From the NCBI GenBank assembly GCA_947579605.1, contig OX388325.1:7807572-7871571 (forward strand): a stretch of DNA of 64,000 nucleotides, read 5' to 3'. The translations under genes and the position numbers were made by a program. Below the pieces are notes generated by a model. That model saw only the letters and a program-made list of their open reading frames with translations, was not told where the DNA came from and searched no databases. Shown here one piece after another: positions 29,914-41,800 of this stretch. Source of the DNA: Athripsodes cinereus. Taxonomy: Eukaryota; Arthropoda; Insecta; Trichoptera; Leptoceridae. Positions within the stretch are counted from its first letter, which is position 1. The number at the start of each line of letters is the position of its first letter.

Positions 29914-32900
29914 ATGTATAAAAGTTCGTTGGCAAACCTGACTTCAATCATCTGGAGATCGCAGCCAGTCAGAAACATGTCTACTCCCAACAAGAAAGTC
30001 GGTATTCTGGGTGTACCCTTCTCCAAAGGACAGAAGAAGGCGGGTGTAGAACTAGGACCCAAACAAATTAGGGAACATGGTCTCCTTGAAAACCTCAAGG
30101 AAATCGGTAAGTTACGAAGGTTGTATATTCCTTTCATATTTAATTGTAAAAGTCCACATATATTATACTTAATATTTATTTATGTTTCGTCTTTTCAGAG
30201 GATATCGACATTGTGGACTACGGTGATGTGAATGTGGAAGCCAAAACTTCTGACACCGACCTCGTAGAGAACATGCATCAGCTAGCTCAGGTATCCGCCT
30301 GGAACAAAGAGGTCTCTTCAAAAGTAAAATCCATCCTTAACGATAATAGGATTTGTGTCACACTTGGAGGGGACCATTCCATTGGCATTGGTAATACGTA
30401 ACTTATATATTATTTTGATTTAATTAAATATTATGCAGCATATGGGGTACCCATACTAGGTATACCAGAACAATACCTACACGTGAAGTTGTTGGGATTT
30501 ATAAGAGAGAACTTCCAAGCATTCGGTATGTCGCCCAGTCGCCAAATCCCGTCTGTCGACCAAATAAGGTGTCGATTTCTTTTATAAGCCTTATATGAAT
30601 TTTTCTTGATTTACAATTTAACCTCATTCAATGGTTAATTGTAAAAATAGCGTTGATATCATACCTGTATTTCTGTTTCTGGACACTTTATTTCTGTTAA
30701 TTGTACCCATTGTAAGATTTATGCAACCTATAGTTTAAATTTATTTAATGTTAAGTAAAAATCTATTTTGTTATTCTTGTTTAATTTTATATTTATTTAT
30801 CTTTTCTTCCATATTTTTAACTGATTTTAGTACAATATTCTATCTCAATATCCCACGAGGCGGTTTTCGTTGGTCTGTCTTTTGGAACGTCCGTTTGGAA
30901 AAACTAGAGGATCTACAAATGTGGATAAATATGAGTCCAAAGTCTTCTGATATAATATCAATGTGTACACGGGTTCTTTCAATGATGTAAGAGAGTCCAT
31001 AATTATGTTGTGTCTTGATATTTATAAATGTATGAATTTCCAGGAACTATCGATGGCCACTACAACTATGATGATAATGTGGTTGTGCTGTGGGTGGACG
31101 CTCACGCCGATATCAACACAAACAAAACCTCCGGTTCTGGATCCGTCCACGGCATGCCTTTGGCTCTACTGGCAAAGGAACTTAGTGACTACTGGCCCTA
31201 TCTGCCAACTATGGACTGGCAAGTTCCCAAGTAAGCACTGTTCATTTACCTGCTGACTTTAAACTCGACTTTTATCAGGGCAGCGTTCATACAGTCGCCG
31301 AGTGATCACTCGACGACGCTCCGATCGTTCACGAAGCCGGAGCGAGTCACCCGACGACTCGCACTGTCGCGTTCAGGCATGTCGTCGGGTGACAACCGAA
31401 CAACCGAAATTACAGCAGGGTGATTATCGCTCTGACAGTTACCTTGACGTTTGAGTGATGGTGGTTGTCAAAACAATTGCGAAGTTAATCGTAATTATGG
31501 TGTTTTCTTGTCGTATACAATTTTTCAAAATAGAAAATCATATTTTATTAGTTCAAGAAGTGAAATGGGAGAGAAATTAAAATAGTTAGAGCAGATTTTT
31601 CAGATCGCGAATGAATCTTACGAAAATGGCGCCATTATGATGACATTTGGGTCATAAAACGCTCAAAGTTGTTCACGATATCCGGAGTGACATTCGCCAC
31701 TCACTGCAACTTCATGGTCGCTCAGGTCACTCGACGTCGAGCGATATTTATGCTATCGTGAACCCAGCCCAGGGAATAACTTCACATATTTATCTACAGT
31801 ATAGATCAGTAGAGTCAAGTGGACTTTTCTATAGAGCTGTCAAATATTTGAAAGGTTTACAACTTTGCGTGTGCAACAATAGATTATAATCTGTGATTCT
31901 TATAAATATAGGTTTTAATAAAATAATGGCGAGTTTATCGCAGAAACGCGATATCTTCCAACTAACCCATACTTAATACTTAAGTAGTAATTAACATATT
32001 TGATTTCAGGTTCTCTATTAGGAATCTGGCTTACATCGGTCTCCGCTCCGTGGACAAGTACGAGAGGGTGATCATCGATAAATACGGCATTCCTGCTTTC
32101 GGGATGGAAGAAGTGCAAAAGTAAATACCGAATTATTAACTTTTAGTGATTCTGAGTAACAATGGTATAAATCCAAATCACTAATTTTAGAAGCAAAATG
32201 AAAGCCGCCCTTGAGACAAGCGGAAGATTATAACCCGGCAACAATCAAAGAAATAAATCATCCAACATTATCATCATTAATTAACTCCTCATACATATAT
32301 CACCATTATTCTGGTTTCATTTTCCTGTTTTTCACCTACCAATTTTCCATCTGTCAAACTTTTTTTCCATTTGTCTTTCTTAATGTCTATGTCCCTCTAA
32401 CTTACAATAGACAATTTTTAACTTCATTGTCTATGATTCCAGAATTGGGATTCCCAACATTGTGGAAATGGCTTTGGAGTATTTGGACCCCAAGGGCACG
32501 AAATCTATCCATGTCAGCTTCGATATTGACTCTTTGGATAAACTGGAAGCCCCGAGCACTGGTACAAGCGGTAAGATAAAAAAAACATTATTTACTATCC
32601 TCAGCTCCCAACAAAAATGATGAAATCTTTAAATATTTCAATTCTTATACTAAAATGAAAATTTGGCGCAAGAGTAGAAATTTGAAAAGCAGGGTATTTA
32701 GTTAAATCTCTAATGCGATTTGTTTAACTTAAACATTAATCTTTTTGTTTCAGTTCGTGGTGGTTTGACCCTGCGTGAAGCTATCTATTTGATGGAGAAA
32801 GTTTACGAAACCGGTCGTCTCGCAGCCATCGACTTGGTGGAAGTCAATCCATCTCTTGGAACCGGTCAAGACGCGGAGAAGACTATCGAAGCCGCCATCG

Positions 32901-33010
32901 AAATATTGAAAGCCGGTCTGGGTTACAGCAGAAAAGGAGCGCTCGCGAAGAACATTCACGATATTCCCAAACAGAAGAGGAGTGAAGAGGTATTGAGAAG
33001 AAATAATTGA
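29914..33010 (+). CDS. Arg: Arginase, probably mitochondrial (six exons)
   Basis: Six coding exons, 29914-30106, 30199-30390, 31044-31230, 32010-32120, 32443-32570 and 32754-33010, join in frame (phases 1,1,2,2,1) to about 355 residues. Arginase hydrolyses L-arginine to ornithine and urea using a binuclear manganese centre. The ligand motifs are all visible: TLGGDHSIGIG, VDAHADI, SFDIDSLD, and the substrate-binding DLVEVNP glutamate. The N-terminal 21 residues are basic and lack acids (MYKSSLANLTSIIWRSQPVR), like a mitochondrial targeting peptide. A second in-frame ATG at 29977 (NMSTPNKKVG) would yield a roughly 334-residue form without it, close to the usual mature size. Intron 3 hosts a MITE (31278-31770). 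In insects the product feeds proline and polyamine synthesis. Function is highly secure; exon ends are predicted. Confidence 0.95.
31278..31770. mobile_element. MITE copy in arginase intron 3 (GGGC..GTTCA family)
   Basis: 493 bp starting GGGCAGCGTTCATACAG and ending TGAACCCAGCCC; the ends are imperfectly inverted. A closely similar copy lies at 53670-54166 in intron 1 of ZNF622. The interior is non-coding and richer in GC and CpG than its surroundings. The family was not identified, and no clear target duplication was found. Confidence 0.75.
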
Positions 33011-33514
33011 AGAAAAAGAATATGACTAAACAAGGAACCATGATTTTTACGGCTTGTACTTAAAACTGATTAAGGAAGATGTTATTTATTTTTTATAAAT
33101 AATTCTGACACTTATTGTATTAGTGTTCCACATTTAAATAGATTAATTACTCACGTAGTGAATAGGTCTGTAATTCTGTTTATAATAAGAGCTTTTACAC
33201 AGCAAAAATTGAATTAATTATGTCTGAAAGTGTAATACCTCAGCTGGTGAGATATTCTACAATTATGACATTGTCATTTTTTTTAACTACGCAATAATGT
33301 ATAACTTGTAGTGGTCTCATTGCATGAATTCGTAGTGCAAAATTTAATTAAATTGTATCCCTTCAGTCTTTTCACATTTTTTGTTATTTCATGCAACTTC
33401 TCAGGTGAGTATTATCAAATTTTTCAACAATCGTCAAATGCATAGCCTGACCTAAAATTTCTATCAAATGCAAGTTTATAGACTACTCTTTAAAAATCAC
33501 GTTATGGTGTAAAT
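33011..33514. other. Arginase 3' flank
   Basis: The 3' UTR should lie here. TTATTTATTTTTTATAAATA follows about 70 bp after the stop, but no canonical AATAAA was picked out with confidence. No other gene was seen. Confidence 0.4.
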
Positions 33515-33835
33515 CATGGGTGGCCAACCTTTTCAGCAGCCGGGCCAAATTTCAGAAAGAGATTTCCTACTGGGCCGCACAACAATATTCTCCATATATG
33601 AAACATTTGATAGTTTTACTTCATCTTAAAATTTCAACCCCCCCCCCCCCCAAATTTTCAAAATGGTACAGGAATTTGAAATGTTTCAAAACTCCTCAGT
33701 TTTCTTTAGGAATATTTTCTCAAAATACCTCTTTCAAAAATGTAACGGGTACTTCTACCGACGGTTATAAAAAGTGTGCATATGCTTTGCGCGCCACAAG
33801 CAGGCACCCCGCGGGCCGCGGGTTGGCCACCCTTG
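33515..33835. mobile_element. hAT-type MITE with 8-bp duplication
   Basis: 321 bp from CATGGGTGGCCAACC to GGTTGGCCACCCTTG, flanked by a perfect GTGTAAAT duplication (33507-33514 and 33836-33843). It contains a run of about 13 C. A degraded reverse copy is at 42990-43229. Confidence 0.9.
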
Positions 33836-33849
33836 GTGTAAATTTTAAC

Positions 33850-34665
33850 TAGATTTTTTTTTAATGGTGTAAAAGCTAGTAGGTACCGTACTTTTAGTAG
33901 GTATGCGAGTAAAATAAATTAAATGACATTATTTTTCAATGCGTCAACCAATGGTCCTAGTGGAAGTTATGATGAAACACGTAATTGAGACATTCTAGAG
34001 TCCTCTCGCCAGCAGCTTTCTTTATTCAAACTTAAGTGATGACATATTTACAATGAAAAAACTTTTGTTGTTCTAAAATTTTATTTTTAAATACATAGAC
34101 AATATATGTGTCGCTGAGTTTCGAAATCCGCTATAACACATACATTTGAATGTGTTATAGCGGATTTCGAAACTCAGCGACACAATATCTTTATTATCTT
34201 TTGGACTTTTTTAGAATATATTTTTGAACAACAATTTTCAAACACTGTACTTCATATAATTAGTTGACATTTGTATTATTAAACAAAATAAATTAATCGA
34301 TATAAAAAAAGTGTTTTTCTTAAATTTTGTCAAAATTGTATTGGTTATTAATGTATACCATCACGGTGTTTCCCACACACGGGTTAACGAGCTGACTAAC
34401 TGCATGTAATAAAGATGCAGACTGTTCTCTATGTGTCAATTGGTGGCATGTCACATCACCAAATTTAAAATGCTCCATGCTTTTGGAATTAACTGTTACC
34501 TTTCCAAAAAATTAATGTCTTAGCGAGTAACAAAGTTAGCTTCTCTGTTGACCGATTAACGACTGAGTTAATTATTTGATCAACAGAATCCAAATCTGGA
34601 AAAAGAAATCATCGTGGGCTCTGGCAGAGAGCCCCGGCTATAAGGAAAGGTCAGCAATGCGTCTG
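33850..34665. repeat. 3' flank of THAP gene 1, duplicated at 43800-45845
   Basis: This segment aligns by eye with 43800-44540 and the DNA just before the THAP gene 2 stop, for example TACATAGACAATATAT and TCTTTATTATCTTTTGGA. It is the downstream part of the duplication that produced the paired genes. It contains a fold-back MITE absent from the other copy, and lacks two insertions found there. A GTGGGGTAGCC-type repeat remnant is at about 34357-34430. Confidence 0.75.
34108..34184. mobile_element. Fold-back MITE, copy 2 (GTGTCGCTGAG family)
   Basis: The same hairpin as at 1729-1804, nearly identical, flanked by ATAT (34104-34107, 34185-34188). The paralogous site near 44425 reads GACAATATATCTTTATT without the hairpin and serves as the empty site. 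Confidence 0.9.
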
Positions 34666-35771
34666 TCAGTTTACTAAATGATTTTGAATATGAACAGAAT
34701 CAGAAGGACTCGTGGACTGATAATTAGGCCAAATATTAACAAAAGGAGTGTGAGGATGGTTCTTCTGATGATTTTTTAACAAATTTAAAGAAATAAATTT
34801 TTTCATACAAATATTACATTCATAGAAATGATACCTTTGGTGTATTTTTAAATGAGATATTAACCTAAAATTGTTCTTACAAATTAAACACGTAAAAGGT
34901 TTAGGATCAAATTGGATATTTTTGGATATAAGTATCGGCTTCTTAGGTATTGACATGTGATGTCTTTTATGACGCATTAAAGCAAACCACCTCGAATATT
35001 TTTTATTACAAATATAACACTCATAATTTTCTGTCTCCTTGTTTGTTCTCTTATTCACTTTTTCACTTTCCGAATCACAAATTTCTTTACTCTCATAACT
35101 ATCTTTACTTGAATTGTTTGTAAGCTGAGAAGATATTGACATTTCTGCTTCTGATTGTAAACTGTCTTTCTCGCACTCAATTTTTATATCAGTTTCATGT
35201 ACATCAATATGATCATATAATATTGTAGATGCAGTATCATTATTTTCTTCCTCTGCAGGTTCCTGTTTCACTTTAGCATTCATTAACAAATCATTGATAT
35301 CATCAGCATCCTGAGGTTCTATTTTGATTTCAGCCTTTATATCATTATTCAGCTCCCCAACTTCTTCTTTAACTTTAACATCTCTCTCCATCTCGAGATC
35401 ATCATCCTGTTGGCTATCTTCAGTATTATATATTTGTTCAGCATTGACACCCTCTATTTCATCAATACTCACAGGTACAACGTACACATAAACTCTACCT
35501 GCAAAACAGTACATCATTAAATATTATATATTTAGCAATTTAAAAAATCTATCTTTACCATCATGATGTACCCTTCAAATGGGGTAACCAGCAGACAAAA
35601 TATATTAATTAAAATATAGGTTGTCTACTTTGTACCATAAAAATAAGACATTCAGGATGGGTGAAATGCTTCATCGCTGTATTTGTGATATCTCAAATAA
35701 AAATCCTAGACTCTACCATTTCTACATCATGGCTAGAAACAATTTAGTAATTATTGAAGCTTGCACCTTTT

Positions 35772-35821
<50 letters not shown>

Positions 35822-38800
35822 CAGGATGCAAAAACATCTGACATAAGTAAATAGGTTAAATGTCAAAGAAAGATTCAAATTCCCCGCCAAAATCGAAAAC
35901 CACAAATAATATTAGTTTCAAATTGTCAATCCTGTAAGCAAATAAGGGACACCAACATAAAAATGCCGAGATTATGAGTTGTTTCTATGGCTCAGTCTCT
36001 TCCGTTTTGTCATGGCGTTCCGATAAGACGCGTTTCATGACGATCTCTGTTTAAATATTCTGTAAATTCACCAAAATAGTGTAGAATGGCTGAAAAAGAC
36101 ACCATAAGTGTCTAGTCTAGTGCCCAGAACCCGGCCTGAGAACGAGAGCAGATATAACAGTGTCCGTAGTGCTAACGGTGAAGACACGAGGCCCCAAGGC
36201 GTGTCAGCCCAACGAAACAGTTCGTAAAGTGTTTCATCTGTATTGAACACCGGAATTTTGGGTAAACTACCATTATTTTAAATTAAACCCCAGTCCTCCT
36301 GATTCAGAGACTAGGGGAGTGCCTCGAGGTGACCGCCTCCTTGGTTCAGCTGTACCATAACCTTTGATCGGTACGATCATACATGGACCTCCACGCATAA
36401 TCAATTGGGAACCCTTTACCAGGCCTTCGCCTGGAGTCCAGGAACCTCATCTGGATACTATCCTTTGGAACCTAACCTCTCTCATTTTAATTGTAGACAC
36501 ACATAGGGGTGCTTTCTCTCAAACGACTTGCTCAAAATACTCATCTTTGTATTGTAAAAAATTGTAAATTGCAAATTGTATCTGTTTGTACTTCATTTAG
36601 AAATACCTGTTTAACAATAGACTTGATTATAACTGATAAATTCTGTTCTTTATTTGTCCTCTCCCAAACTATCTACAGTGCATAGAACACGCAACACAAA
36701 AGGGGATTTTCGAATAACCACGCCCTGGGAAGAGTCAACTAGCCAGCACCAAAGAACTTATTCACACTTGCAAGAGTAGTGGGTCTCATTGATTTCAAAT
36801 GAGTGTGACAATATATATATATTTTTGAATTAAATATCATTGGTCATACTGAAAATACAATCTCGCGACATAGTGTGGTTTTCCTCCTGCACATAAATTT
36901 ACAAAATAGGTCAAGACGGAGACATAACACAGCCTTGCTTCACTCCCTATGTGAGTAAGAAATATCCCTTAAAAATAGAAACAATAATTAAAAATCCATG
37001 AATATACCTTCTGGAGAGTTTTCTCTCATGATTTCTCCATCGGTGTCGTAGACCCATAAATCCAAGGATTGATTTTCTGTAAAAAAAAGACAATGTAGTT
37101 TAACATTCACAGTGGGTCATGAGAGCTTCACAAAAGACAATGTAGTTTAACATTCACAGTGGGTCATGAGAGCTTCACAAAAGACAATGTAGTTTAACAT
37201 TCACAGTGGGTCATGAGAGCTTCACAAAAGACAATGTAGTTTAACATTCACAGTGGGTCATGAGAGCTTCACAAAAGACAATGTAGTTTAACATTCACAG
37301 TGGGTCATGAGAGCTTCACAAAAGACAATGTAGTTTAACATTCACAGTGGGTCATGAGAGCTTCACAAAATTTTATTATTATTGAAATAAACTGCTTGTT
37401 TCTAGTGTTGTTCATTCAGAAGCTACATATAAAATCATTTGACAGGGTATTCCAGTTTTTTTCCAATTCCAACAGAAAGTACAGCAAACAAGTTGCATTC
37501 ATTTCATGTGTGACAAAGATTTTTTATATTTAAACAAGATTAAACATTTAGCTTACACAAGTTTAATTAAAATGAGCTCACGGTTTGCCGGTCATTTATT
37601 TATTTTGCTGGACAAACAAATCATTTTGCCAGACAAATAATCATTTTGCCGGTCGATTAAATTTTGAGTTTTTCAATATCGTATTATTTGCAATTAATTT
37701 AGCACAGGGTGGATGTCACTTATGCATAAAATCTAGCAGCTAAGTGCTTAATGTCATAATAAGAAGTTTATTCTAGAAATGTCAAAACAATATACATTTA
37801 CATACGCCATTTTAAATATGCAAACACGGAATATAAAAAAAAATGGTTTACTACGGGCCGCGATATCCAAAACGTTAACCAAGCAGTTAACTTGTTGTCA
37901 AGAGTAAACCATAAGTGCACTCAAGAAATGGTGATATCCAATGTTGGTTACGGAGATAACAAGTGGTTATTTATAACCACCCGATTTTCATGAGTTAACT
38001 ATCGAATCCACAAGTTAACTTTGAGAATGAATATTTTTTTCGTCTGTAGATGGTGCTATATATGTCATCAATTTGACAGTTACATAGTTTGTCATTTTGG
38101 TTTGAGAATAATAATATAATATATTGATCAAAACTGCATAATTATCTTCATAATAATGTTGATACATCATCCGATGAACAATATTATTGATACTTTCAAA
38201 ACACTCGTCAACATGAGCAACACGTTAAAATTCAAAATGGCGGCTCCAAACAACCAGTGAAATGTCAAATAACTTCCCTAGTGTTGCCACTCGTACGACA
38301 AAAGTGCGTAAAAATTAAATTTCAACCGATTTGTACTAAGGTATTGCCATATGTGAATACTGTTTACGTCACCACAGAAAGTTAACTTCTGGTTAAGTAA
38401 CCATTGTAAATTATTTTTATGATATCACCAAACGCCGAACATGAACAAGTTAACTCATACCAGTTGATTACTTAACTACTGGTTAACTTCTATTTGGATA
38501 TCGCGCCCCTTAGGGCATAATACGTACCATCAGGAAAACTATTTACACATTCTTCGTTCAATGTTTTTGAGGTTGATGGTTTTGAGTCTGTAAAAATATA
38601 TTTATTTATTTATTTAATTTAATACACAACTTAAGTATATTTCGATACATTTATATTGATATTTTATCATAGTTAACAATAAACACTTTGTATTCCCCAT
38701 GCTGTAATTATGTAATAAATACATAATTCTTAAAAATATTTTCGAGGATAGAATAGTTTTCTCAATATTTCTGTGAATTTTCCCTGATTCTGTCCTAATT

Positions 38801-41800
38801 ATGAAAATAGCAGATATATCAAAGGCCAAGTGGTCCATACCTTCTAATCACACTAACACAATGATACATATGTGTCGCTGAGTTTCCAAATCCGCTATAA
38901 CACATTCAAGTATATGTCGTCGCCGCACGCATAATTTGACTTATGTGAGCGCGCGATGCAAAACTACAACTCTGCAAATGCCGCACGAGTACGAAGGCAT
39001 TTTATCACTTGTGGATATTATAATTAAGTAATAAAATGCGTTCTTACTCGTGCGGCACTTGTAGCGTTGTAGTTTTGCATCGCGCTTACATAAGTCAAAT
39101 TATGCGTGCGGCGACGATGTGTTATAGCAGATTTCGAAACTCATCGACACATATAATGCATTAAACACGTATAAAATATGTAACACTCAGACGCAGGACA
39201 ATCTGAAAAAAATCATTTTTCATTTTGTCTTTGCTGGAAATTGAGACCAAACCTCGTGACTCATAAGATCATCATAGAAAATATAAAGGATCTCTTTTTA
39301 CCACCACGGGATCTCTCACAGTTGGAGCAGCTAGTGGACTACTTTTGAATATAAAATATACAACGATCATCTTTTCTGTACCATGAAAATTAAGACATTC
39401 AGAATTGGTAGCAGCATACTTCATCACTGCAGAACCGAAGAAGTTAAATATCTTAAATATATATTGTTTCACAATTATTACCTGCTGCCTTTAACAAGAC
39501 ACTGAGAATAGTTTGAGAACTATTGTATTCTGAAGACTCCCTTAGCAACAGGATTACATATTTATTATACATCAGATAACAATATAATTATTTATGTCCA
39601 TTTAAATATCATACCTTCTTCCAAAAAACTCTTCACATTATCTTGCTCTATTATATTTCTACAAACAACATTTTTCAAATTTGTGTTAATTTTCTGTTTA
39701 ACAATAATTTTTCTAAGACACTCAAACTTGTGAGGCCGAATGTCTTTTCTGAGCTTCAAATTCCCCCCCATCAACTTGGGCTTTACATGGCTGCTAACAT
39801 TCTCAACCTAAAAATAAGGAACATATTTTGAACTAATTAAACAATTAGGGGAAGGTTACCTAAGACGGGACAAGCTAAATTCTCCGATCCTGTTATAGAT
39901 GGGAGACTATTGTCAATACAGAAATGTAGATACTAGACGCAATGAAGGTAATCCTAAATCAGATCGCAATTTGACTGAGGTTTGAGTGCATGCGTGTGTA
40001 ATTTGTGATTTCTGCATTTTTGAATCAATATTTATCTTCGCCATCTTGTCTACTTTCACCTCAAAATTACAAGGTAGGCAATGTTTTTATGCATTGACGT
40101 ATAAGTATTACATTCTTATAATATAATATTATAAAAACTTTTATTTATTAATTATGAAGATGTAGGAACACGATAAAAAATAATTATTTTTGTTACGGTT
40201 ACCTAAAACGAGACAAACACGAGTTACTTAAGACGGGACATCTCCCGTCTTAAGTAACCCATATACTGAAATTATGTTTCTATGCAAAACAAAATAATTA
40301 GGAACAAACCAAATTAGTTGAGCAGTTTTTTCAACTAAAGGTACATCTTTATTTCTCTTTTGTTTCATATAGTTGCGACTTTTTCAAAATATTAATATGC
40401 ACGATAAACTAATCACAATGAGTGGAACACCGAAAACTGATACTGATAATGATCCTCTCTAAACTATGTTCTAAGACTTAATGTTTATTCATTATTTTTT
40501 CCAACATAATAATTATAATAAAAATAATAATAATAATAATTAATTAAGGAACCTTTTTGTACTCATGTTCCTTCTTTGGTAACACCGTGTCCCGTTTTGG
40601 GTAACCGGTTACCTAAAACGGGAAAAAGACAGATTAAAATAAAAAAGATATTGTGTAAAACTACACGAAGCAAAACAGGATTATTTTATCTCGGTCGATT
40701 GACCACTCCTTAAACTTTAATAATTTAACAAAAATATTTTAAAAAAATCAATTCACGACTGAATTACAACGTATCAAAAAAAATTGTCCTGCCTTAGGTA
40801 ACCTTCCCCTACATATAAATTAAAAATATAACATTGGACAGATATTTCGGACATTGATCTTAGAAAATTTCTGTTTTTAATTGTAAACTTCTGAAATTCA
40901 ATACAGGCGATTTTTATCTGGCTTTAGCCTGATTAATTTTTGTGCGAAGAACTTCAAAATTAAGTATTTTTATGGCACAGAGAGGACGCTCTGTAAGTTA
41001 ATTATACATAGTCAATCTGTTGGCTACCCCACTAGTGGGAATGCTGGTATTGGTTATGTTTAATGCTTACCGCCTTTTTTGTACGTCTTACAGCTCTAGC
41101 TTTTCTAGGCTCCTGATTATTCGATTTTTGACAGTCAAATATGTGTGGGATCACATGTTTTTTCATAAATATTGAACCTCCCATCATTCTCCACCTCATG
41201 AAATTCTCCATATCTTCTTCCAGCTAAAAAAACAAATGATTACTGAATGAAAAATACTTTTCATATCTACAATAGAAATAGGTATTATTATTTATTTATT
41301 TTAATTTTACGTATGCATATATTTTATTATTATTTATTGATTTGGCGGTAACGTTGTGGTAGTTTCTAAACATAATTACTAATGTTTGGAGTCAAAAAAC
41401 TTTACTAATACCACTAAAAAAATTTATACGCGCGACTAAGTTTTTCATTTATTCAAGGTATTTGACTTCAAATATTGCGCTTGAGAATGACAGGTTATCT
41501 GTTGAAAACTTGGTCACCCGTATAATAATTTTTAGTGATATTATTAAGTTTTTTGACTCCAAACATTCGTAATTATATATTTATTTATTAATTCAAAACT
41601 TTTTTCGTTTCTGTTTTTTTTTTGTTATTATTTGATTAGTTAGGTTGGTATACCTACACTATTCTTTATTTATTTATTTCTTTTTGTGTAAGGGATTAAG
41701 ATTGACTGGAAGATCTTGCTCAGCAACAAGTCCACCTCTTGACCTATATTTTTCAATTCTCATGTTGTATAAAGTTGTATTATTTTATAATAATATTAAA

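Noticed and set aside
31647..31889. 80-codon plus-strand frame
   Set aside because: Mostly inside a MITE in arginase intron 3; the other MITE copy does not preserve the frame.
37089..37370. Regular 47-bp repeats resembling a CRISPR array
   Set aside because: The units are contiguous with no unique spacers, and the context is a eukaryotic intron: a minisatellite.
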